Source of the DNA: an uncultured Methylococcaceae bacterium
GTDB lineage: Bacteria; Pseudomonadota; Gammaproteobacteria; Methylococcales; Methylomonadaceae
Direction: 5' to 3'
Assembly (NCBI GenBank): GCA_903903365.1
Contig: CAIUYS010000625.1
Coordinates: 1 to 10,744, forward strand
DNA length: 10,744 nt
The notes under the pieces were generated by a model. The model was given only the letters and a program-made list of their open reading frames with translations. It did not search any database and had not been told where the DNA came from. Positions within the stretch are counted from its first letter, which is position 1. Each line of letters opens with the position of its first letter. Below are positions 6,016 to 10,744 of this stretch, one piece after another. The position numbers and the translations under genes were made by a program.

Positions 6016-6633
6016 TTATTTAAACCCTTTGGCTAAAATATAAACTTCATTGCTTCGTGGTCTTGATGCTTTGGGTTTTCTAATGACTACTTTTGTAAAG
6101 CAGCGCTGCACTTCACCTTGAAATGCCTCAAAACCCTCGCCGTGAAATAATTTAACCAAAAAACTGCCATCTTTTGTTAAAACCGATTTTGCCGCCTCTA
6201 AAGCCAGCTCTCCCAGATAAATGGCACGAGGTTGATCCACGCCTCTATTGCCACTCATATTAGGAGCCATGTCTGACATGACCAGATTAACCGGTGCACC
6301 CTCCAACGTCGAATAGAGCTGTTCCAACACCGCTTCTTCACGAAAATCACCCTGAATAAAATCAACACCTTCAAGCGCATCCATTGGCAAAATATCCAGC
6401 GCGATTAATTTATTTTTTTTACCCATTAATTGCCGGGCAAGCTGCGACCATCCACCGGGGGCCGCACCCAAATCAACAATATTCATCCCTGGCTTAATCA
6501 GCTGATCTTTTTCCTGAATTTCCTTTAATTTAAAAACGGCACGCGAGCGATAACCCTGTGTTTGAGCCATTTTGACGTATTCATCTTCAAAATGTTCTGC
6601 CATCCAACGACTGCTGCTTTTACTTCGACCCAT
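6016..6633 (-). CDS. rlmE: 23S rRNA 2'-O-methyltransferase RlmE (FtsJ/RrmJ)
   Basis: RlmE methylates the 2'-OH of U2552 in the A-loop of 23S rRNA, a late step in 50S maturation, using S-adenosylmethionine. The 205-residue protein is full length (E. coli 209). The SAM-binding motif DLGAAPGGWSQ is at 54-64, with acidic DFR at 96-98. The catalytic K-D-K-E tetrad is complete: Lys35 (RAVFKL), Asp121 (MSDMAPN), Lys161 (FLVKLFHGEGF) and Glu196 (RSNEVYILA), matching E. coli Lys38, Asp124, Lys164 and Glu199. It starts at the ATG at 6633 with the usual GRSKSSSRW N-terminus; no clear Shine-Dalgarno is present. It is divergent from yhbY across 46 bp and precedes ftsH by 145 nt, the conserved rlmE-ftsH pair that is heat-shock induced in E. 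coli. Confidence 0.97.
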   Translation of the reverse strand: MGRSKSSSRWMAEHFEDEYVKMAQTQGYRSRAVFKLKEIQEKDQLIKPGMNIVDLGAAPGGWSQLARQLMGKKNKLIALDILPMDALEGVDFIQGDFREEAVLEQLYSTLEGAPVNLVMSDMAPNMSGNRGVDQPRAIYLGELALEAAKSVLTKDGSFLVKLFHGEGFEAFQGEVQRCFTKVVIRKPKASRPRSNEVYILAKGFK

Positions 6634-6648
6634 AATATGTTGTATAGT
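6620..6648 (+). promoter_or_regulatory. candidate yhbY promoter
   Basis: TTTACT (6620-6625) and TATAGT (6643-6648) are spaced by 17 bp and match sigma70 boxes at four and five of six positions. The -35 lies within the first codons of rlmE on the opposite strand. A tandem copy of GTATAGT (6642-6648 and 6649-6655) gives a second possible -10. Transcription from here would start about 25 nt upstream of the yhbY GTG. Confidence 0.42.
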
Positions 6649-6679
6649 GTATAGTAACTTTTTGATTTAGGAATACTGA

Positions 6680-6946
6680 GTGAACTCTGCAGACAAGAAA
6701 AAACTTCGAGCTCAAGCTCATACTTTAAAACCCGTGGTTATGATTGGGCAATCAGGTCTTACCGCTGCCGTACTGGCAGAGCTTGATCAGGCGCTTAACA
6801 CCCACGAATTAATTAAAGTAAAAATCCGCGCAGAACGCGATGATCGCAAGCCAATTAGTGAAAAAATATGCACCGATACCGGCGCTGAGCTAATCCAAAC
6901 TATTGGTCAAATCGCTGTTATTTACCGATTGAATCCCAGTAAGTAA
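6680..6946 (+). CDS. yhbY: YhbY, CRM-domain ribosome-assembly RNA-binding protein
   Basis: This 88-residue protein is a single CRM domain, the small alpha/beta RNA-binding fold known from E. coli YhbY (97 residues), which associates with pre-50S ribosomal particles. The family segments are clear: LRAQAHTLKPVVMIGQSGLT (9-28) with the GxxG RNA-binding loop GQSG (23-26), VLAELDQALNTHELIKVKI (31-49), and the C-terminal strand IGQIAVIYR. It starts at GTG 6680, supported by an AGGA Shine-Dalgarno (6669-6672) 7 nt upstream and by alignment with family N-termini. It is the only core gene here on the plus strand, divergent from rlmE and convergent with greA, as in E. coli. The link with RlmE is functional as well as positional: both act on the large ribosomal subunit. 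Confidence 0.95.
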   Translation: MNSADKKKLRAQAHTLKPVVMIGQSGLTAAVLAELDQALNTHELIKVKIRAERDDRKPISEKICTDTGAELIQTIGQIAVIYRLNPSK

Positions 6947-6978
6947 AAAACAGGCGCGAAACAGCTTGAGCATTATAT

Positions 6979-7051
6979 CCCCTCTCCCTGCGGGAGGTGG
7001 GGTAATCCATTCAAGTGTGACATACGCCTTCCCAACCGGAAAGCCAAGGCG
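6979..7051. repeat. G/C-rich hairpins in the yhbY/greA convergent gap
   Basis: The 151-bp gap between the stops of yhbY and greA contains CCCC-T-CTCCC-TGC-GGGAG-GT-GGGG (6979-7002), a near-perfect hairpin, and CGCCTT/AAGGCG (7025-7030 and 7046-7051) as a second inverted pair. Neither is followed by a U tract in a useful direction, so they are not standard terminators. They resemble dispersed intergenic repeat fragments, in the same style as the element beside secG. No coding potential is apparent. Confidence 0.4.
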
Positions 7052-7097
7052 AAAGAAAAAACGAACTGCTTCTTTAACCTTGCCCCTCTCGTCTTAA

Positions 7098-7574
7098 TTA
7101 AATATATTTGATTGAGATAATTTCATAATCTACATTACCACCCGGCGCCTTAACCGTAACAACATCCTCTATCTCTTTACCAATTAACGCTCGCGAAATG
7201 GGTGAGCCAATTGAGATACGACCTTCCTTGATGCTGGCTTCATCTTCACCAACTATCTGATACGTGACCCTTCTCTCGGACTCGATATCTTCTATTTCTA
7301 CCGTGGCTCCAAACACCACTTTGCCATTGGCATCTACCTTGGTAACGTCAATAATTTGTGCATTTGATAGCTTGCCTTCAATTTCAGCAATACGCCCTTC
7401 TGCAAAACTTTGTTGTTCCTTGGCCGCGTGATATTCAGCATTTTCCTTTAAATCACCATGCGCACGAGCCGTGGCAATGGAGGCAATAATTCGCGGACGC
7501 ACCACTGATTTTAATTCATCCAATTCTGCACGTAATTTTTCTGCACCTTTAACGGTGAGAGGTACTTTAATCAT
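7098..7574 (-). CDS. greA: transcription elongation factor GreA
   Basis: GreA enters the secondary channel of RNA polymerase and stimulates cleavage of backtracked transcripts. At 158 residues it has the exact family length. An N-terminal coiled coil spans about 1-75, with the catalytic tip GDLKENAEY carrying Asp41 and Glu44. The C-terminal globular FKBP-like domain (about 80-158) includes GATVEIEDIE and SPISRALIGKEIEDVVTVKAPGG. The ATG at 7574 is preceded by GGAG (7585-7582) at 7-nt spacing. It lies 72 nt downstream of carB, the carAB-greA linkage found in Pseudomonas and relatives. A long hairpin in the gap may cut transcription between them. A convergent yhbY follows. Confidence 0.98.
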   Translation of the reverse strand: MIKVPLTVKGAEKLRAELDELKSVVRPRIIASIATARAHGDLKENAEYHAAKEQQSFAEGRIAEIEGKLSNAQIIDVTKVDANGKVVFGATVEIEDIESERRVTYQIVGEDEASIKEGRISIGSPISRALIGKEIEDVVTVKAPGGNVDYEIISIKYI

Positions 7575-7604
7575 TTTTAAACTCCATTAATAATCTTTTG
7601 GACA

Positions 7605-7640
7605 AAAGGCACAAATAAAAATCGATGTATTTGCGCCTTT
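7605..7640 (-). terminator. long hairpin between carB and greA, terminator or attenuator
   Basis: On the minus strand AAAGGCGCAAATA (7640-7628) pairs with TATTTGTGCCTTT (7617-7605) over 13 positions, with a single G-U wobble, around a 10-nt loop. A short U-rich stretch (TTTTGT) follows. It begins 6 bp after the carB stop. The stem is only moderately G/C-rich and the U tract is short, so partial termination with some read-through into greA is most likely. A 3'-end stabilising role is possible. Confidence 0.55.
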
Positions 7641-7646
7641 GCCGCT

Positions 7647-10600
7647 TTAAATCAAACTTTTATGCAAATCTTGCAGACAATTCACATCACCCGCATCCAG
7701 TTCACCCAGCGCGTAACACGCCGCTCGTGCGCCTGCCATCGTAGTGTAATAAGTCACCCGGTGCTGTAGAGCTTCCCGCCGCATGGTGAAGGAGTCTGAA
7801 ATTGCTTTTGTGCCTTCGGTGGTATTAATAATCAGCTGAATCTGCTCATTTTTTATCATATCAACCGTATTAGGTCGACCTTCGTTGACTTTATAAACCA
7901 CTTCACAAGGAATACCGGCTTCTTTAAGAAATTTTGCCGTGCCGCCGGTTGCGACAATTTCATATTTCTTGTCTACCAACATTCTGGCGATATCAGGCGC
8001 TTTGGCTTTATCGGCATCACGGATACTGATTAGCACCTTGCCGCTGTCGTTCAGATTAACACCCGCCGCGCGTTGTGACTTGGCAAAGGCTTCACCAAAG
8101 GTTTTGCCTACGCCCATCACTTCACCTGTTGATTTCATTTCAGGGCCCAACAAAGGATCAACGCCAGGGAATTTAACAAAGGGAAATACGGCTTCCTTGA
8201 CTGAATAATAGTCTGGAATTCGTTCTTCTGTAATACCTTGTTCTGTAAGAGTTTGCCCGACCATAACGCGAGCAGCAATTTTAGCCAGCGGATAACCGGT
8301 GGCTTTAGAAACAAAAGGCGCCGTCCGTGAAGCTCTTGGGTTAACTTCAAGCACATAAATATCTTCACCCTGAATCGCAAACTGGGTATTCATCAGACCT
8401 CTTACACCCAAGGCTTCAGCCATTTTACCGACTTGTTCGCGTAACTTATCCTGAAGCTCCGGTGCCAATTCATAAGGCGGCAAGGAACAGGCAGAGTCGC
8501 CTGAATGGACGCCAGCCTGTTCGATATGCTCCATCAAGCCGCCAATCAACACGCGCTCACCGTCATAAATTGCGTCAACATCCATTTCCACGGCATCATC
8601 AAGGAAACGATCCAACAATACGGGCGCATCGTTAGAAACACTGACAGCTTCTTTCATGTAACGCTGCAGGCCTTCTTCATTAAAAACGATTTCCATGCCC
8701 CGACCACCCAAGACATAAGACGGTCTGACGACCAGCGGATAACCCAAGTCTTTAGCGGCATTAACGGCTTGCTCAACTGATCGCGCGGTAGCATTGGGCG
8801 GCTGTTTTAGCCCCAATCTTTCCAGCAATTTTTGAAACCGCTCCCGATCCTCCGCCAAATCAATAGAATCAGGGGATGTTCCAATAATGGGCACACCGGC
8901 TGCCTCCAAAGCACGCGCCAACTTTAAGGGCGTCTGGCCACCGTATTGAACAATAACCCCTTTGGGTTTTTCAATATGGACAATTTCCAGCACATCTTCC
9001 AGTGTTAATGACTCAAAATATAAACGATCCGAGGTATCAAAGTCCGTTGAAACCGTTTCAGGATTACAATTAATCATGATGGTTTCATAGCCATCTTCAC
9101 GCAATGCCAACGCTGCATGGACACAACAATAATCAAACTCTATGCCCTGCCCGATTCGGTTAGGACCACCACCCAGAATAATAATTTTTTCTTTATCAGA
9201 AACCCGTGCTTCACACTCTTCTTCGTAAGTGGAATACAAATAAGCCGTATCCGACGAAAATTCAGCCGCACAAGAATCGATGCGTTTATAGACAGGGCGA
9301 ATGTTTTGTTTGTGGCGTACATTACGCACTTCAGTTTCAGAAGCATCCAGCAATTTGGCGATGCGAATATCTGAAAAACCTTTGCGCTTTAGCTTATAAA
9401 GCTCGCCGTCTTTTAAGGTTGATAAGGTTTTAGTCGCCAATGATTGTTCGGTGATAATCAAATCTTCAATCTGCGCCAAAAACCACGGATCAATTTTGGA
9501 AGCATCATGAATCTCGCCCAAGGTCATACCGATACGGAAAGCATCCGCCACATATAACAAACGATCCGGCCCTGGATGACGCATTTCCCTTTGCATTTTT
9601 TCTTTGGCGTCATCTGCGGTCAAGTCGATTATTTCATCGAGACCGCTAATGCCAATTTCCAGGCCACGCAACGCTTTTTGCAGGGATTCCTGAAAAGTGC
9701 GGCCAATCGCCATCACTTCACCGACTGATTTCATTTGTGTAGTCAAACGATCATCAGCTTGCGGAAATTTTTCAAACGTAAACCGTGGCACTTTAGTGAC
9801 CACATAATCGATGGTTGGCTCAAATGATGCCGGGGTTGCACCACCCGTAATTTCATTTTTCAGCTCATCCAGGGTATAACCAACCGCCAATTTAGCGGCC
9901 ACTTTGGCAATCGGAAAGCCGGTCGCTTTAGACGCCAAAGCCGATGAGCGTGACACGCGTGGATTCATTTCAATAACAATCATGCGGCCATCAACCGGAT
10001 TAATGGCTACCTGAACATTAGAGCCACCGGTATCCACACCAATCTCGCGCAAGACCGCCAACGACACATTACGCAAAATTTGATATTCTTTATCGGTCAA
10101 TGTTTGCGCAGGCGCTACGGTAATGGAATCACCCGTATGTACGCCCATCGGATCAAAGTTTTCAATCGAACAGACGATAATGCAGTTATCCTTGGAATCA
10201 CGCACCACTTCCATTTCGTATTCTTTCCAACCCAATACTGATTCTTCAATCAGTAATTCATTAGTGGGCGATAAATACAAGCCGCGTTCGCAAATTTCAA
10301 CAAACTCTTCTTTATTGTAAGCAATACCGCCACCGCTACCACCCATGGTGAAAGAAGGACGAATAACCGTCGGATAACCGACTTCTTTTTGAGCCGCCAA
10401 CGCCTCTTCCATCGAATGGGCAGTTTTTGATTTCGCAACTTCGTAACCGATACGCTTCATGGCGTCATTAAACAATTGACGGTCTTCGGCCATATTAATG
10501 GCTTCTTTAGTCGCGCCGATCATCTCAACGTTATATTTTGCCAGTACACCATGCGCATCAAGATCCAGCGCACAGTTCAACGCGGTTTGACCACCCATGG

Positions 10601-10744
10601 TTGGCAAAATAGCATCAGGGCGTTCTTTTGCTATAATTTTTTCGACCGTTTGCCAATCGATAGGCTCGATATAAATCGCATCCGCCATATCGGGATCGGT
10701 CATGATGGTGGCGGGATTGGAATTTACCAGAATAACCCGATAAC
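7647..10744 (-). CDS. carB: carbamoyl-phosphate synthase large subunit (5' partial)
   Basis: CarB uses ammonia delivered by CarA, bicarbonate and two ATP to make carbamoyl phosphate for pyrimidine and arginine synthesis. The frame is open to the right edge (first whole codon ends at 10740), beginning YRVILVNSNPATIMTDP, which corresponds to residue 42 of the E. coli protein. About 41 N-terminal codons lie outside the window, and the visible 1031 residues complete a protein of about 1072. The first ATP-grasp half shows IRPSFTMGGSGGG and the metal-binding EMNPRVSRSS. An oligomerisation segment follows. The second half begins IIILGGGPNRIGQGIEFDY and has LGGRGMEIVFN and EVNPRASRTAP. The C-terminal MGS-like allosteric domain has ATGGTAKFLKE, VNEGRPNTVDMI and IINTTEG, which correspond to the UMP-binding region in E. 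coli, so UMP inhibition is likely. greA follows by 72 nt. carA should lie just off the right edge. Confidence 0.98.
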   Translation of the reverse strand, partial: YRVILVNSNPATIMTDPDMADAIYIEPIDWQTVEKIIAKERPDAILPTMGGQTALNCALDLDAHGVLAKYNVEMIGATKEAINMAEDRQLFNDAMKRIGYEVAKSKTAHSMEEALAAQKEVGYPTVIRPSFTMGGSGGGIAYNKEEFVEICERGLYLSPTNELLIEESVLGWKEYEMEVVRDSKDNCIIVCSIENFDPMGVHTGDSITVAPAQTLTDKEYQILRNVSLAVLREIGVDTGGSNVQVAINPVDGRMIVIEMNPRVSRSSALASKATGFPIAKVAAKLAVGYTLDELKNEITGGATPASFEPTIDYVVTKVPRFTFEKFPQADDRLTTQMKSVGEVMAIGRTFQESLQKALRGLEIGISGLDEIIDLTADDAKEKMQREMRHPGPDRLLYVADAFRIGMTLGEIHDASKIDPWFLAQIEDLIITEQSLATKTLSTLKDGELYKLKRKGFSDIRIAKLLDASETEVRNVRHKQNIRPVYKRIDSCAAEFSSDTAYLYSTYEEECEARVSDKEKIIILGGGPNRIGQGIEFDYCCVHAALALREDGYETIMINCNPETVSTDFDTSDRLYFESLTLEDVLEIVHIEKPKGVIVQYGGQTPLKLARALEAAGVPIIGTSPDSIDLAEDRERFQKLLERLGLKQPPNATARSVEQAVNAAKDLGYPLVVRPSYVLGGRGMEIVFNEEGLQRYMKEAVSVSNDAPVLLDRFLDDAVEMDVDAIYDGERVLIGGLMEHIEQAGVHSGDSACSLPPYELAPELQDKLREQVGKMAEALGVRGLMNTQFAIQGEDIYVLEVNPRASRTAPFVSKATGYPLAKIAARVMVGQTLTEQGITEERIPDYYSVKEAVFPFVKFPGVDPLLGPEMKSTGEVMGVGKTFGEAFAKSQRAAGVNLNDSGKVLISIRDADKAKAPDIARMLVDKKYEIVATGGTAKFLKEAGIPCEVVYKVNEGRPNTVDMIKNEQIQLIINTTEGTKAISDSFTMRREALQHRVTYYTTMAGARAACYALGELDAGDVNCLQDLHKSLI

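Noticed and set aside
9117..9433. Overlapping plus-strand open frames within carB
   Set aside because: They are antisense shadows of the carB central region, with no start signal or protein family of their own.

Overview
The window is a housekeeping block of a gammaproteobacterial chromosome. The order carB–greA–(yhbY divergent)–rlmE–ftsH–glmM–tpiA–secG–tRNA-Leu(GAG) is the arrangement known from Pseudomonas, methanotrophs of the Methylococcales and relatives. Protein sequences and moderate GC (judged by eye, not computed) fit a Methylococcales-like organism, but the genus cannot be fixed from the sequence alone. Almost everything runs on the minus strand, so transcription goes from the right edge to the left.

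Right part (about 5870-10744): carB enters from the right edge without its first ~41 codons. It is followed by greA after a 72-nt gap that holds a long hairpin. yhbY is on the plus strand, convergent with greA and divergent from rlmE. The greA/yhbY gap holds G/C-rich hairpins but no clear U-tract terminator. rlmE is followed by ftsH, which appears to have its own extended -10 promoter.

Middle (about 980-5870): ftsH ends in a strong intrinsic terminator. glmM starts after it, with a cruciform-like inverted repeat in its leader, and is followed by tpiA, secG and tRNA-Leu(GAG). The folP gene that normally lies between ftsH and glmM is missing. A 112-bp repeat with imperfect terminal inverted repeats lies between secG and the tRNA. 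A classical intrinsic terminator closes the tRNA unit at 828-861.

Left part (1-825): plus-strand accessory DNA begins where rimP-nusA-infB would usually follow the tRNA. It holds a HigBA-type toxin-antitoxin locus whose toxin gene higB is broken by a small frameshifting deletion. The antitoxin higA and a 9-bp-arm palindrome over the presumed promoter are intact. A possible 29-codon tail of another gene enters at the left edge.

Together the core genes cover pyrimidine/arginine precursor synthesis (CarB), transcript cleavage (GreA), ribosome maturation (YhbY, RlmE), membrane proteolysis (FtsH), cell-wall precursor supply (GlmM), glycolysis/gluconeogenesis (TpiA), protein export (SecG) and translation (tRNA-Leu). 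I see no undescribed multi-gene system here. The points of interest are the decayed toxin with a preserved antitoxin, the folP-less junction, the synteny break at the tRNA, and several intergenic palindromes.
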